Below are positions 33,851 to 43,343 of a stretch of DNA of 64,000 nt, piece by piece. Source of the stretch: Afipia sp. Root123D2 (GTDB lineage: Bacteria; Pseudomonadota; Alphaproteobacteria; Rhizobiales; Xanthobacteraceae). The notes beneath the pieces were generated by a model. It had not been told where the DNA came from. It did not search any database and saw nothing but the letters and a program-made list of their open reading frames with translations. The stretch is from positions 497,476 to 561,475 of the forward strand of contig NZ_LMDP01000001.1 in NCBI RefSeq assembly GCF_001425835.1. The letters are read 5' to 3'. Every line of letters begins with the position of its first letter. Position 1 is the stretch's first letter. The translations under genes and the position numbers were made by a program.

Positions 33851-35653
33851 TTACGCGCTCGCGGCGACCGGTGCCAGCGTCCCGTCATGGCGATGCTGTA
33901 GCCGGAAGAACGAAGCGTAACGCCCGCCGCGCCGCAGCAGGTCATCATGGCGTCCGGACTCGACGATCTGGCCGCCTTCGACCACCAGAATCTGGTCTGC
34001 ATGCATGATGGTGTGGAGACGGTGGGCAATGACGATTGTGGTGCGGTTCTGGCACAGATGCTCGATCGCTTCCTGAACCTGCTTTTCGGATTCGGAATCG
34101 AGCGCGGCGGTAGCTTCATCCAGCAGGATGATCGGCGCATTCTTGACCAGTGCACGGGCAATGGCGATGCGCTGGCGCTGGCCACCGGACAGTTGCGTGC
34201 CGTGTTCGCCGACCGGGGTGTCATAGCCGAGCGGGAAGCCCATAATGAAGTCGTGGGCGCAGGCCGCTTTCGCCGCGGCGACAATGTCATCCTCCGACGC
34301 GCCGATCCGGCCGAAGGCGATGTTCTCGCGGACGGTGTCGCGGAACAGGTAGACGTCCTGCCCGACATAAGCGGTCTGCTGGCGCAGCGATTTGCGCGAC
34401 GCATCGAGGATGTTCTGGCCGTCGATCAGAATTGCGCCTTCGTTCGCCTCATAGAGCCGCAGCAGCAGCGCCAGAACGGTGGATTTGCCGCCACCAGATG
34501 GCCCGACCAGTGCCGTCACCTTGCCGGGCTCGGCGACGAGACTCATGTGGTTCAGCACCGGCTCGTCAATCCGGTAAGAAAATGTGACGTCGCGCAGTTC
34601 GACGCGGGCATCGGTCAGTTTGAGCGCCGGCTTGTCGCTGTCGTCGGGTTCGCTTGCCGGGCTGTCGACGATTTCCAGCAGCTTGCGCGCGCCGATCAGA
34701 TGGCTGTTGAGTTCGATATTGAGGCGGGCGAGCCGCTTCGCCGGCTCATAGGCGAGCAGGAACGCGGTGACGAACGAAAAGAACTGTCCGGGTGCCGCTC
34801 CGGTGGAGAGCACGCGGTAGCCGCCGTACATCAGCGCGCCGGCAATCGCGAAACCGCCGAGCATTTCCATCAGCGGACTGGAGCGGGCCTGCACCCGCGC
34901 CATCTTGTTGGCGTTGGCTTCGACTTCGGAAATGCTCTTGTCGATGCGCGCCTGCATCGTGTCCTCGAGCGTGAAGGCTTTGACGGTACGGATGCCTTGC
35001 AGCGATTCCTGCATCGTCTCGAGAATGTCGGTGGTGCCGGTGAACTGCGTATGCGCGAGCCCCTTGATCCGGCGGACCAGCTTGCGGATGAAGATCAGCG
35101 CCGGGGGGGCAACCACCAGCCCGAACAGCGACATCCACGGGTCCTGCACCGCCATCACGATCACAAGGCCGATCAGCGACAGGACATCGCGGCCCACCGC
35201 GCTGACGAGAAGATTGAGAACCTGCGTGACGGCCTGCGCGCCGGCCGAGAGCCGCGCCAGGAACTCCGACGAATGGCGTTCCGAGTAGAAGCCGACATTC
35301 TCGCGCATCAGCTTGGCGAACAACCGGCGCTGATTGTTGGCGAGGATCGCGTTGCCGATCTTCGACAGGATGACGGAATGCCCGTAGGTCGAGAATCCCT
35401 TGAGGGCGAACAGCACGATGATGGCGACGGACAGCAGGACGATGCCCTGCACGCTTCGGTTGATGTAGGTCTGGTTGATGACCTCGCCGAGCAGCCAGGC
35501 TGCCCCGGCGGTCGTCGCGGCCGAAATCGCCATCAGGACGAAGGCTTTGAGGTATTGGGGCCAATATTCAAGGCCCTGGTCGGCGACCAGCCGGCGGACC
35601 AGCGTGGCTGCGCCATAAGGATCGTCGGTGATTTTGCGTGGAACCGTGTTCAT
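33851..35653 (-). CDS. MsbA-like ABC exporter (permease-ATPase fusion)
   Basis: 600 residues from ATG 35651-35653, matching the normal half-size exporter length. Six membrane helices occupy roughly residues 25-320. The ATPase part has Walker A GPSGGGKSTVL, Q-loop TAYVGQDVYLF, signature LSGGQRQRIAIAR and Walker B PIILLDEATAALDSE. It probably works as a homodimer flipping lipid A-core or another lipid-linked glycan; the association with galE upstream and the LPS locus beyond fits this but does not prove it. The in-frame extension to 35812 overlaps the galE end and is rejected. Confidence 0.88.
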   Translation of the reverse strand: MNTVPRKITDDPYGAATLVRRLVADQGLEYWPQYLKAFVLMAISAATTAGAAWLLGEVINQTYINRSVQGIVLLSVAIIVLFALKGFSTYGHSVILSKIGNAILANNQRRLFAKLMRENVGFYSERHSSEFLARLSAGAQAVTQVLNLLVSAVGRDVLSLIGLVIVMAVQDPWMSLFGLVVAPPALIFIRKLVRRIKGLAHTQFTGTTDILETMQESLQGIRTVKAFTLEDTMQARIDKSISEVEANANKMARVQARSSPLMEMLGGFAIAGALMYGGYRVLSTGAAPGQFFSFVTAFLLAYEPAKRLARLNIELNSHLIGARKLLEIVDSPASEPDDSDKPALKLTDARVELRDVTFSYRIDEPVLNHMSLVAEPGKVTALVGPSGGGKSTVLALLLRLYEANEGAILIDGQNILDASRKSLRQQTAYVGQDVYLFRDTVRENIAFGRIGASEDDIVAAAKAACAHDFIMGFPLGYDTPVGEHGTQLSGGQRQRIAIARALVKNAPIILLDEATAALDSESEKQVQEAIEHLCQNRTTIVIAHRLHTIMHADQILVVEGGQIVESGRHDDLLRRGGRYASFFRLQHRHDGTLAPVAASA

Positions 35654-35741
35654 CCGCGTCCCATCGGCGGCAAGGAGCGAAACATGCGTCTCCTTGCCCG
35701 CTATGGGACGGATTTTCAAGCCAAAACGGGCCTTTATTACG

Positions 35742-36755
35742 TCAGGCTGAGGCGACCCGGTCATCGTCCGGCTGGCGCTCGCGGAGCAATTTCTGCTCCC
35801 AGGCCAGGGCATGGGCGGCGATCGTGTCCAGATTGTCGTATTGCGGCGTCCAGTCCAGCGTGGCGCGGATGCGCGAGGTATCCGCGACCATCGTCATGAT
35901 GTCGCCGGGCCGGCGGGACGCATATTGAGTGGCGAAGTTGCGGCCGGAGGCGCGGCGAACCGCTTCGATCGTCTCAAGCACTGAATAGCCGCGGCCGTAG
36001 CCGCAATTCAGGGTGGCGGACGGGCCACCGTTGCTCAGATACGACAACGCGGCGCGATGCGCCTGCGCAAGGTCGCTGACATGGATGAAGTCGCGGATGC
36101 AACTTCCGTCCGGGGTCGGATAGTCGGTGCCGAACACGTCGATCTTGGCGCGCTGGCCGGTCGCGGCTTCCACCGCGATCTTGAGGAGATGGGTAGCACC
36201 GGCGGTCGAAAGTCCAATCCGTGCCTGCGGGTCCGCGCCGGCGACGTTGAAATAACGCAGCACCACGTAGCTCATGCCGTGCGCCGTGGCGACGTCGTGC
36301 AGCATGATTTCGGTCATCAGCTTGGAGGAGCCGTAGGGCGACAGCGGCCGCGTCGGCGCGTCCTCGGCGACCGGCACACGCTCCGGGTTGCCATAGACTG
36401 CGGCGGTCGACGAGAAGATGAAGCGGTTGATGTTGCACTTGACCGCGGTGTTGAGCAGGTTGCGCGTGGTCATCGTGTTGTTGCGATAATACGCAAGCGG
36501 ATCGCGCATCGATTCCGGCACCACGACCGAACCGGCGAAATGGATGATCGAGCCGACGTTGTGCGCAGCGATGACGCCTTCGACAAGATTCTCATCGGCA
36601 ACGTCACCGATGAACAGCGGCACGCCCGCCGGCAATGCGGATGAAAATCCGGTGGACAAATTGTCGATGACCACGACCTCCTGGCCGGCTTCCGCCAGCG
36701 CGAGAACGGTGTGGCTTCCAATGTATCCGGCGCCGCCGGTGACGAGTACGGTCAT
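35742..36755 (-). CDS. galE: UDP-glucose 4-epimerase (second copy)
   Basis: 337 residues. VTGGAGYIGSHTVLAL binds NAD, SSTAAVYGNPE carries the catalytic threonine region, and Tyr141/Lys145 form the YxxxK pair (SPYGSSK). RYFNVAGADPQ and DGSCIRDFIHVSDLAQAH are GalE features. It is clearly related to the copy at 24714 but differs throughout, so this is an old duplication or separate acquisition. It leads the leftward galE-exporter run and is divergent from lpcC (82-base gap), linking UDP-Gal supply with core assembly. Confidence 0.92.
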   Translation of the reverse strand: MTVLVTGGAGYIGSHTVLALAEAGQEVVVIDNLSTGFSSALPAGVPLFIGDVADENLVEGVIAAHNVGSIIHFAGSVVVPESMRDPLAYYRNNTMTTRNLLNTAVKCNINRFIFSSTAAVYGNPERVPVAEDAPTRPLSPYGSSKLMTEIMLHDVATAHGMSYVVLRYFNVAGADPQARIGLSTAGATHLLKIAVEAATGQRAKIDVFGTDYPTPDGSCIRDFIHVSDLAQAHRAALSYLSNGGPSATLNCGYGRGYSVLETIEAVRRASGRNFATQYASRRPGDIMTMVADTSRIRATLDWTPQYDNLDTIAAHALAWEQKLLRERQPDDDRVASA

Positions 36756-36879
36756 GACGATGATCTACCCAATTTCCACCGGCGAAGGTACGGCTTGACG
36801 GTGAAGAGGGGCTTTCTGATCACCCGATCTGGTCACTATGCTTAATGTTGCGTATAGCAGTGACGCGAAACGGAGCTAC

Positions 36880-37926
36880 ATGGTGTCGATCAGTCCGAAC
36901 GAGGCGCAAGATCTGCAGGTTGTCATTCCCAACCTGCACTGGCGCTATTCGGGCGTCACCGCAACCAATCGGATGGTTGCACCCAAGCTGGCGGGACTGT
37001 TCCGCGCGGCATGGCTCGGGCCGGATGCGCCGGACGGCATCGCGCATATGGATTTCGTCAATCTGCTGTCGCTGTGGCGCCGCAAGACGCCGCTGATCTG
37101 GCACGCGCGCCGCAACAACGAAATGATCGTCGGCGTATTGCTTCGTGCGCTCGGCTGGCCGTTCAAGCTGATCTTTACGTCAGCCGCGCAACGTCATCAT
37201 ACCTGGATCACGCGCTGGCTCATCAACCGGATGGATGCGATCATCGCCACCAGCGATGTCTCGGCCTCATATCTGAAGCGCGAGGCAACGGTGTCGCCAC
37301 ATGGTGTCGATGCAGATGTCTACGTACCGGCATCCGATCGCGCGGCGGCGTTTGCCGAGACGGGACTCCCGGGGCGTTATGCGATCGGCTGTTTCGGACG
37401 GGTGCGCGCGCAGAAGGGCACGGATATTTTCGTCGACGCGATGTGCGATCTATTGCCGCGCTTTCCCGATTTCACCGCAGTCATCGTCGGCGCAATCACT
37501 CCGGATCAAACCGCGTTCGGCAGCGCATTGAAGACGAAGATCGAAGCGGCAGGCCTGTCGGACCGGATTGTCATTCTCGGTGAGCTGCCGATCGAGGAGG
37601 TGCAGCGCTGGTTTCAGCGCCTGACGATCTATGCCTTTACATCGCGCAATGAGGGATACGGCCTGACGCTGATCGAGGCGATGGCTGCCGGTGCCGCACT
37701 GGTGGCGGCGCGCGCGGGTGCAGCCGAACTGGTGGTGACCGATGGCGATACCGGCGTGCTGGTCCCGACCGGCGATGCCGGTGCGCTGGCGGCGGCGATT
37801 GAACCGCTGATGCGCGATCCGTCAGCCGCTCATGCCATGGGCGCACGCGCCCGCAAACGGGTGGTCGAGCGCTTCAGTATCGATGCGGAAGCTCGTAAAA
37901 TTGCCGAGGTCTACCGTTCAATTTAA
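36880..37926 (+). CDS. lpcC: LPS core mannosyltransferase LpcC-like (GT4)
   Basis: 348 residues from ATG 36880 (GGAG about five bases upstream); an in-frame ATG at 36838 would add 14 residues. The protein follows Rhizobium LpcC closely: QVVIPNLHWRYSGVT at the start, WHARRNNEMIVGVLLRAL, KLIFTSAAQRHHTWITRWLI, RMDAIIATSDVSASYL, and GCFGRVRAQKGTDIFVDAM. The GT4 nucleotide-sugar site is SRNEGYGLTLIEAMAAGAA. LpcC adds mannose to the inner core. The enzyme is cytoplasmic or peripheral to the membrane. Confidence 0.88.
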   Translation: MVSISPNEAQDLQVVIPNLHWRYSGVTATNRMVAPKLAGLFRAAWLGPDAPDGIAHMDFVNLLSLWRRKTPLIWHARRNNEMIVGVLLRALGWPFKLIFTSAAQRHHTWITRWLINRMDAIIATSDVSASYLKREATVSPHGVDADVYVPASDRAAAFAETGLPGRYAIGCFGRVRAQKGTDIFVDAMCDLLPRFPDFTAVIVGAITPDQTAFGSALKTKIEAAGLSDRIVILGELPIEEVQRWFQRLTIYAFTSRNEGYGLTLIEAMAAGAALVAARAGAAELVVTDGDTGVLVPTGDAGALAAAIEPLMRDPSAAHAMGARARKRVVERFSIDAEARKIAEVYRSI

Positions 37927-38044
37927 CCAAAGAACCCGACAAAGCAGCGTATAATGAACCAAGCTGGCTTTCGGATGTTTGAATTCGAGCCAATCCTGCG
38001 CCCTATCCTGTTGTGTCGATCCAATTCGACCCTAGATCGCCCTG

Positions 38045-40870
38045 ATGCTGCACACACACAAGGCCACTTTACCGGACTTCCTCTCCGGCGGCGGAGAGAT
38101 GGGCGCTCTGACACGCGCGTTCGATTGGTCGGCCAGTTCGCTCGGTCCGCCGGATAAGTGGCCGCAAAGTCTGCGGACCGCGGTCCGCATCGTGCTGAAC
38201 TCCAATCATCCGATGTTCATCTGGTGGGGACCGGATCTGATCCAGTTTTACAACGACGCCTATCGCCAGACGATGGGTCCCGAACGTCATCCTAGCGCAC
38301 TCGGCCAGCGCGGGCGCGAATGCTGGGCTGAAATCTGGGACATCATCGGGCCGCAGATCGAGCAGGTCATGAGCGGCGGCGGCGCGACATGGCACGAGGA
38401 TCAGCTTGTGCCAGTGACCCGTCATGGTCGCCTCGAACAAGTCTACTGGACCTATGGTTACAGCCCGATCGATGAAGGCGATCGGGTCGGCGGCGTGCTT
38501 GTTGTGTGCCGCGATGTCACAGAGGATCATATGGCCGCCGCAGCTCTGCGGGAACGCGAGGCTGAACTCGCACGTGTCCAGCAGATCGGCCGGATCGGCG
38601 GACTCGAAGTCGATCTACGCACCGGATTCCGGAATCGCCGTTCGCCGGAATATCTGCTGATCCACGGGCTGCCGCCGGATGCCGTCACGGAAACCCATGA
38701 GGACTGGGTACGGCGGATTCATCCTGAGGATCGCGAAACCACCGACAAACAATTCCGCGACGCTGTTGCAGGCGACGTGCGAGACTACAACGCGCAATAC
38801 CGTATCATCCGGCCGAGCGACGGACAGGTGCGCTGGATTTCGGTGAAATCCGTGATCGAACGGGACGTCAACGGCGCGGCGATCCGGCTGGTTGGAGCTC
38901 ACAGCGATGTCACCGAGCAGGTGATGGCGGAGCGGGCGCTTCGCCAGAGCGAAGAGGCGTTCCGCACGCTGGCTGAAGCCGTGCCGCATCACGTGTGGAC
39001 GGCGACACCGGCCGGCTCGCTGAACTGGTTCAACCGGCGTGTCTACGAATACGCCGGCGCGGCCTTCGGAGAGCTGGATGGCGACGGGTGGAGCAAGGTT
39101 GTCCACCCCGACAACATATCCGCTGCGGTGGCGGCATGGTCCCATGCTGTTTCGACCGGCAATCCTTATGAGATCGAGTTTCGTCTGCGCAGGGCGGACG
39201 GCGCGTTCCGATGGTTCCTGTCTCGCGCGGTGCCCGCGCGTGACGAGTACGGCAACATCGTGCGGTGGATGGGGACCAATACCGACGTTCACGATCACAA
39301 GCTGATTTCCGCCGAACTGGCTCGCCTCAACGAGACGCTCGCCGAGCGCGTGCTTGAGAAAACCCGCGAGCGGGATCGTATCTGGAACGTCTCGCAAGAT
39401 CTTTTGGTCGTCGCCAGCACTGACGGAATTGTCCACGCGGTGAACCCGGCGTGGACGAGAACCCTCGGCTGGAGCGAGGCCGATTTGTTGAACCGGACCG
39501 CGGACTGGCTTCAGCACCCTAACGATGTCCCGAGAACCAGGATCGAACTCGCGCATCTGGCGCGGGGGCGGACCACGGTGCGGTTCGAAAGCCGGGCCCA
39601 GCACAAGGATGGATCGTATCGCTGGCTGTCATGGACCGCCGTGCCGGATGACGGATTCATCTACGCTGTCGGCCGTGACGTGACCGCGGAGAAAGTGGCC
39701 GAGGAGCGGCTCAAGGCCGCTGAGGAAGCCTTGCGCCAGTCACAGAAGATGGAGGCGGTGGGACAACTGACTGGCGGCATCGCCCATGACTTCAACAATC
39801 TTCTCACTGGCATCGTCGGTTCGCTCGATCTAATGCAGACCCGCTTTGCGCAAGGGCGCACCAACGGGATCAGCCGCTATATCGAAGCAGCGATGGCGTC
39901 AGCCAATCGTGCCGCGGCTCTCACGCATCGTCTGCTCGCTTTCGCGCGCCGCCAGCCGCTGGTGCCGAAATCCGTCGATGCGAGTCAGCTCATGGCGTCG
40001 CTCGAAGATCTGCTGCGCCGAACCATTGGTGAAGGCATCGACCTTGAAGTTGTCGCTGCCGAAAATCTCTGGCCGATCTTGTGCGATCCCAACCAGTTGG
40101 AGAACGCGCTGTTGAATCTCACCATCAACGCGCGGGACGCGATGCCGAATGGCGGCAAGTTGACAATCGCGCTCTCCAACGCGTGGCTCGATGACGTACC
40201 GGCCGCTAATCCGCCGCTGCCCGAAGGCGACTATATCTGCATCAATGTTTCCGACACCGGAACCGGTATGAGTTCGGAAGTTGCCGCGCGCGCGTTCGAT
40301 CCGTTTTTCACGACCAAGCCGATCGGCCAGGGGACAGGTCTCGGCCTGTCGATGATTTACGGGTTCGCTCGGCAGTCGAACGGCCACGTTATGATCGACA
40401 GCAAATGGGGGGAGGGCACATCGGTCCGACTTTATCTGCCGCGCCTTCACGGTGAGGTCGGCGGTGTTGAACCGGACACGCCGCAAGATGCCGACAGCCG
40501 CAATGCGGCGGGTGAGGTCGTTCTGGTGGTGGAGGACGAACCGGTCGTGCGCGGCGTCATCCTTGAGATGCTGAGCGATCAGGGTTACCGCACCATTGAA
40601 GCGACCGACGGACCCTCCGCCCTGCAAATCCTGCGCGACCGGGCACAACGCGTCGATCTGCTGGTCACCGATATTGGCTTGCCGGGCATGAATGGACGGC
40701 AGCTTGCGGATTTCGCGCGAGAAGTGCGGCCCGATCTGAGTATCCTGTTCACGACCGGTTATGCAGCAGATGCTGCAAGCGCCAAGGGTTTCCTGAAGCC
40801 GGGGATGCGAATGATCACCAAGCCGTTCGACCTCGACAATCTGTCACGGATGATCGGTGAGATGATTTGA
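38045..40870 (+). CDS. Hybrid sensor histidine kinase with multiple PAS domains and a receiver
   Basis: 941 residues, no membrane span, so a cytoplasmic sensor. An N-terminal PAS/GAF-like region (about 20-165, SSLGPPDKWPQSLRTAVRIV) is followed by three PAS/PAC modules (about 175-300, 305-420, 435-560). The kinase core has the H-box GGIAHDFNNLL with His581, the N-box NLTINARDAMP, and the G-boxes DTGTGMS and GTGLGLSM. A C-terminal receiver (about 825-941) has EDEPV, Asp876 in VTDIGLPG, and Lys in ITKPF. No response regulator gene is next to it. The input is unknown; PAS modules often bind haem, flavin or ligands, but no cofactor residues are clear. Confidence 0.9.
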   Translation: MLHTHKATLPDFLSGGGEMGALTRAFDWSASSLGPPDKWPQSLRTAVRIVLNSNHPMFIWWGPDLIQFYNDAYRQTMGPERHPSALGQRGRECWAEIWDIIGPQIEQVMSGGGATWHEDQLVPVTRHGRLEQVYWTYGYSPIDEGDRVGGVLVVCRDVTEDHMAAAALREREAELARVQQIGRIGGLEVDLRTGFRNRRSPEYLLIHGLPPDAVTETHEDWVRRIHPEDRETTDKQFRDAVAGDVRDYNAQYRIIRPSDGQVRWISVKSVIERDVNGAAIRLVGAHSDVTEQVMAERALRQSEEAFRTLAEAVPHHVWTATPAGSLNWFNRRVYEYAGAAFGELDGDGWSKVVHPDNISAAVAAWSHAVSTGNPYEIEFRLRRADGAFRWFLSRAVPARDEYGNIVRWMGTNTDVHDHKLISAELARLNETLAERVLEKTRERDRIWNVSQDLLVVASTDGIVHAVNPAWTRTLGWSEADLLNRTADWLQHPNDVPRTRIELAHLARGRTTVRFESRAQHKDGSYRWLSWTAVPDDGFIYAVGRDVTAEKVAEERLKAAEEALRQSQKMEAVGQLTGGIAHDFNNLLTGIVGSLDLMQTRFAQGRTNGISRYIEAAMASANRAAALTHRLLAFARRQPLVPKSVDASQLMASLEDLLRRTIGEGIDLEVVAAENLWPILCDPNQLENALLNLTINARDAMPNGGKLTIALSNAWLDDVPAANPPLPEGDYICINVSDTGTGMSSEVAARAFDPFFTTKPIGQGTGLGLSMIYGFARQSNGHVMIDSKWGEGTSVRLYLPRLHGEVGGVEPDTPQDADSRNAAGEVVLVVEDEPVVRGVILEMLSDQGYRTIEATDGPSALQILRDRAQRVDLLVTDIGLPGMNGRQLADFAREVRPDLSILFTTGYAADAASAKGFLKPGMRMITKPFDLDNLSRMIGEMI

Positions 40871-40897
40871 GCGTGCCGGGACGCTCGTGATAATGCC

Positions 40898-41425
40898 TTA
40901 GAGTTGCAGACATCCCGCGACGAAAGCATCGAGATCGCCGCCGGAGAACAGATAGCCTCCAATACCCGCGGCGGCGGCGGCTTCCAGGTCGGTTTGGCGA
41001 TCGCCGATCACAAAGCTGCCGCTCTGGTTGATCGGCCAGTGCTTCATCAAGTCGAGGATCATGCCCGGCTTCGGCTTGCGCCAGTCACTGTCCTGACAAT
41101 AGGCATCCACCGTTCCTTCGGGATGATGCGGGCAATAGCGGATGTCGTCGATCCGCGCGCCTTGTGCTGCGAGTTCGCCGGTCATCCAGCGATGCAGCAC
41201 TTGCACGTCGTCGTCGGTGAAATAGCCGCGCGCAATGCCGGACTGATTGGAAATCAGGAATACGAAATAACCGGCTTCGTTGAGCCGGCGGATCGCGGCC
41301 GCCGCATTAGGCATCCAGCGGATGCGCTCGCGCGTGCCCATGTAACCGTCGTCGTAGTTGACGACGCCGTCGCGATCGAGGAAGGCCGCAGGCTTGCGAA
41401 TCGGCGCAGCGTTGCCGTCTTTCAT
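40898..41425 (-). CDS. gmhB: D-glycero-beta-D-manno-heptose 1,7-bisphosphate 7-phosphatase
   Basis: 175 residues of HAD subfamily [20 protein letters not shown] contains the nucleophile aspartate pair, [13 protein letters not shown] is motif II, KPKPGMI and [17 protein letters not shown] are motifs III and IV, and [13 protein letters not shown] provides the zinc-binding loop typical of GmhB. It removes the C7 phosphate in ADP-heptose synthesis. Its start overlaps the gmhA stop (ATGA), completing a leftward waaF-gmhA-gmhB operon. Confidence 0.93.
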   Translation of the reverse strand: MKDGNAAPIRKPAAFLDRDGVVNYDDGYMGTRERIRWMPNAAAAIRRLNEAGYFVFLISNQSGIARGYFTDDDVQVLHRWMTGELAAQGARIDDIRYCPHHPEGTVDAYCQDSDWRKPKPGMILDLMKHWPINQSGSFVIGDRQTDLEAAAAAGIGGYLFSGGDLDAFVAGCLQL

Positions 41426-42015
41426 GCCTTCTGACCCTTGGTCATCAGTGTGTGCTCGACCGCGCCGCAGATCGCGTGGGCGGCGACCATGTGAACCTGC
41501 TGGATCACGGCGGCCTCGTCGCTCGGCGCGACCAGCAAATGATCGCAGAGCGCACGCATCGATTCACCGTTGGTGCCGGTGAAGCCGATGGTCACGAGAC
41601 CCTGTTCGCGCGCAATTTTCAGCGCGGTGAGAATATTGGGCGAGCGGCCAGATGTGGAGATGCCAAGGAATACGTCGCCGCGGCGGCCAAGCCCTTGCAC
41701 CTGTCGTGAAAAGACCTGTTCGAAACCGTAGTCATTGGCGATGGCGGTGAGGGCCGACGTGTCGGTGGTCAAGGCGATCGCCGCATAGCCCGGCCGGTCG
41801 TGCTTGTAACGTCCGATGATTTCTGCGGCGATATGCTGGGCATCTGCCGCGCTGCCGCCATTGCCGGCGATCAGGAACTTGCCGCCATTGCTGATTGCGT
41901 TGGCGATGACGTCTGCGATGGTGCGGGTCACAGCCAGCAACGTGGCGTCGCTCGCCGCCGCCGTGATGGCCGCGAGCGATTTTTCAAAGTGGTTGCCGAT
42001 TTCGTCGTGGCTCAC
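41422..42015 (-). CDS. gmhA: D-sedoheptulose-7-phosphate isomerase
   Basis: 197 residues, standard for GmhA. A SIS fold with [22 protein letters not shown], the conserved phosphosugar-binding loop, then [18 protein letters not shown] and [17 protein letters not shown]. It converts sedoheptulose 7-phosphate to D-glycero-D-manno-heptose 7-phosphate, the first step of ADP-heptose synthesis. It lies 68 bases after waaF and overlaps gmhB by four bases. hldE and hldD of the same pathway are transcribed divergently nearby. Confidence 0.94.
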   Translation of the reverse strand: MSHDEIGNHFEKSLAAITAAASDATLLAVTRTIADVIANAISNGGKFLIAGNGGSAADAQHIAAEIIGRYKHDRPGYAAIALTTDTSALTAIANDYGFEQVFSRQVQGLGRRGDVFLGISTSGRSPNILTALKIAREQGLVTIGFTGTNGESMRALCDHLLVAPSDEAAVIQQVHMVAAHAICGAVEHTLMTKGQKA

Positions 42016-42083
42016 GGGGCACCGTCGAGGTTGCAGGGTCCATCAGTGGTAATGTTCGCTCCGCCCGGGCGCAAGCGTGGGCA

Positions 42084-43157
42084 TCAGTGGGCCGCCGTCG
42101 GTGCGGTACCTGCGAGAATGCCGCGGGCGATCTCCACGACGTCCGCAGCGGTGATGTTCGTCATGCAGCGATGATCGTTCATGGTGCAGATCGTGCGCTG
42201 GCACGGCTGGCACGACAGCTTTTCTTTGCGTTGCACCACGGTCGTGGTCGGGTTGAGCGGTGCCCACAGCCAGGGGTCGGTCGGCCCGAAAATTCCCATG
42301 GTCGGGGTGCCGATGGCGGCGGCGATATGCATCAGCCCCGAATCGTTGGCGATCGCGACGCTCGCTGCCGCCATGGCGAGAACACCATTGCGCAAATCGT
42401 TGCCGGTGAGATCGCGAACTCGGCTGCCGCCGGCGCGGACGATTTCCTCCGCCAGGGCCTTTTCGCCGGGGCCGCCGACCACCCATACGTCGAGGCCCTT
42501 GGCGGCGAACTGCCGTGCTGCTCCGGCATAATCGGTCCAGCGTTTGGAGGCGCCGACCGAGCCGGGAGCCAGCGCCACGGCCGGGCCGTTGCCGAGGCCG
42601 TTGGCCTGACGCCATGCCCGGGCTTCCTCCCCCGGAACCGAGAGGGCCGGGACAGGCCATTCCCTGGGGAGCGGTGCGTCCGGAGGCATGGCCAGCGCGG
42701 CGTTCTTGTCGATGAAGCGCGGCAGCGCCCGCTCGCCCCAGCGCCATTCGTTGATCAGGCCAAACCGGGCTTCGCCGACGAAGCCGACCCGCTCGGGAAT
42801 ACCGGCGAGCGCCGGAGCGAGCGCCGACTTCCACGTTCGGGGCATCACCAGCACGGTGCCATAACCTCCCGCGCGGAATTTCGCTGCGAGAGCCCGCTGC
42901 TGGGCCAAGGCCAGACGAGAGCGGGGCAGGTCCCAGACGATCCCGGTCCGGACGCCGGGCATATAGTCCACAAGCGGCGCGCACAGGCTGGTGGTCAGCA
43001 GGTCGACCGGTCGGTTTGGCCAGCGATACTTGAGAAGGCGCACCACTGTGTGGCCCCGGACGAAGTCGCCGATCCACATGTACGGGACGATCAGAATCGG
43101 CCGCGTATCGTCCGGATCGGGCCGGATGCCCAGCTTTTCAAATGAATAGGAATTCAT
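42084..43157 (-). CDS. waaF: Lipopolysaccharide heptosyltransferase II-like (GT9)
   Basis: 357 residues from ATG 43155-43157. PILIVPYMWIGDFVRGHTVV is the GT9 start (with MWIGD in place of the common WVGD), followed by RPVDLLTTSLCAPLVDYMPG. The donor-binding region has VALAPGSVGASKRWTDYA and DLTGNDLRNGVLAMAAASVA then ANDSGLMHIAAAIGTPTMGIFG. WaaF adds heptose to heptose of the inner core; heptosyltransferase I cannot be excluded, since only one GT9 gene is visible. Divergent from hldD with 186 bases between. Confidence 0.9.
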   Translation of the reverse strand: MNSYSFEKLGIRPDPDDTRPILIVPYMWIGDFVRGHTVVRLLKYRWPNRPVDLLTTSLCAPLVDYMPGVRTGIVWDLPRSRLALAQQRALAAKFRAGGYGTVLVMPRTWKSALAPALAGIPERVGFVGEARFGLINEWRWGERALPRFIDKNAALAMPPDAPLPREWPVPALSVPGEEARAWRQANGLGNGPAVALAPGSVGASKRWTDYAGAARQFAAKGLDVWVVGGPGEKALAEEIVRAGGSRVRDLTGNDLRNGVLAMAAASVAIANDSGLMHIAAAIGTPTMGIFGPTDPWLWAPLNPTTTVVQRKEKLSCQPCQRTICTMNDHRCMTNITAADVVEIARGILAGTAPTAAH

Positions 43158-43343
43158 ACTTTCGAGCGACGCTGTTTCCCGGAAATCCTGATCTTGTCGG
43201 TATCTGCTCCGTGGACCGGGGTAAAGCCAACCAAAAATTGCAAAAAAGGTCGCTTCGGCCTTCACCAAATCCTGCGGTGGACGTTGCCTGACGGACCTCA
43301 CTCGGGCAAACGTAACCCCGGTTCAATTGGGCGGGAAACATTC

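Noticed and set aside
34106-34116. A perfect ops-like sequence GGCGGTAGCTT
   Set aside because: It lies inside the coding region of the ABC exporter on the non-transcribed direction, with no leader or polysaccharide gene downstream; it shows how easily this short motif occurs by chance.
33947-35899. 650-codon rightward frame opposite the ABC exporter
   Set aside because: It mirrors the exporter gene, and its translation is Asp/Arg/Gly-rich without any domain; a typical antisense shadow in GC-rich DNA.
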